Shown here: positions 63,724 to 64,000 of the stretch, piece by piece
Layout: each line of letters starts with the position of its first letter
Numbering within the stretch: position 1 is the stretch's first letter
Assembly: GCF_008329965.1 (NCBI RefSeq)
Contig: NZ_CP036150.1
Span: 372,001 to 436,000 of the forward strand
Length of the DNA stretch: 64,000 nt
Source: Oceanispirochaeta crateris
Lineage (GTDB): Bacteria > Spirochaetota > Spirochaetia > DSM-2461
Reading direction: 5' to 3'
The notes under the pieces: model-generated
Told to the model about the DNA's origin: nothing
Database searches by the model: none
What the model saw: only the letters and a program-made list of their open reading frames with translations
Position numbers and translations under genes: made by a program

Positions 63724-63837
63724 CTAGTCTTTCTGATGCTGATCGATTTGTTCATTCAAAATAGCGATATGATTCGTTAACTGATGAATGACATCTTCTA
63801 ATCTTTCAATTTCCTTTTGATAATCCTTCTCTGTCAT
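63724..63837 (-). CDS. 37-residue coiled-coil peptide
   Basis: The peptide begins MTEKDYQKEIERLEDVIHQL and continues with regular hydrophobic spacing, so it is probably a short coiled coil. AAAGGAG lies 8 bases before this ATG. A longer frame in the same register runs from 63951 but lacks a ribosome binding site. Confidence 0.5.
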   Translation of the reverse strand: MTEKDYQKEIERLEDVIHQLTNHIAILNEQIDQHQKD

Positions 63838-64000
63838 AACCTTGACTCCTTTAAAATTGATTCTGTAAGAATCACAGACAGAAAGAAGCTGGTGCTTCAA
63901 AGTATTGAAATGTTTTTGATTTTTTCTTCTCAGCCGACCAGATAAGCCCATTTCTCGTTGGAGTCTTTTGTGGGCTTGAAAATGGTCTTGGCTTTCTCAA

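Noticed and set aside
1-64000. tRNA or rRNA genes
   Set aside because: I saw no cloverleaf with a CCA end or rRNA-like stretch on either strand by eye; a tRNAscan run could still find one.

Overview
The window looks like a chromosomal segment of a free-living spirochaete (Oceanispirochaeta/Spirochaeta-like). This is inferred from gene content and moderate GC; there is no rRNA or other marker here. Positions 1-34714 are ordinary chromosome. Positions 34715-64000 are an accessory region of integron-type cassettes, a metal-resistance island, a prophage fragment and insertion sequences.

Core part. A truncated GntR regulator is followed by an MFS-HEAT fusion, an orphan histidine kinase, a ferritin-like protein, an ABC exporter, carbonic anhydrase, a lipoprotein plus DUF2161 pair, an acyltransferase fused to a zinc ribbon, and a CoA-disulfide-reductase/rhodanese fusion. 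Next come GNAT, Nudix and spirochaete hypothetical proteins. PPK2 is followed closely by a probable type II restriction-modification pair. A YnjBCD-like ABC importer precedes a ferritin with a near-consensus Fur box, then an RRM protein. Two sugar-acid loci follow. One is GntR, glycerate kinase and HAD phosphatase behind a perfect 24-bp palindromic operator. The other is a hexuronate operon (GntR-uxaB-uxaA-uxaC) with two 14-16 bp palindromic operators, divergent from a CE7 esterase. An M48 lipoprotein and an MFS exporter close this part.

Accessory part. At 34.9-38.4 kb an AT-rich array carries three well-supported integron attC sites and one degenerate candidate. It separates same-strand cassettes encoding an AbiH/SIR2-like protein, a YefM/RelE-type toxin-antitoxin pair and a large PIN-like protein. 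No integron integrase lies in the window, so this is a cluster of attC sites lacking an integrase. A GNAT gene and a small unknown gene follow, each ending near a short hairpin repeat. Direct copies of that repeat flank a copper island (39.8-44.8 kb) with a CopB-type ATPase, two SHOCT proteins, an LDCC-motif peptide and a His/Met-rich secreted protein. A gene-poor GC-rich stretch (45.0-46.2 kb) and a decayed region lead to a minus-strand prophage fragment (47.1-55.5 kb). The fragment has a head-tail connector, tail-type proteins, overlapping lysis-like ORFs and a P4-type primase/helicase, but no capsid, portal, terminase or integrase. A second cassette block with two attC sites (55.7-60.2 kb) follows. 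It ends at an IS3-family element with two nonsense codons that has itself been split by a second IS3-family element with intact reading frames and a -1 frameshift signal. The last kilobase holds a long, highly base-paired candidate structured RNA upstream of a small four-cysteine protein.
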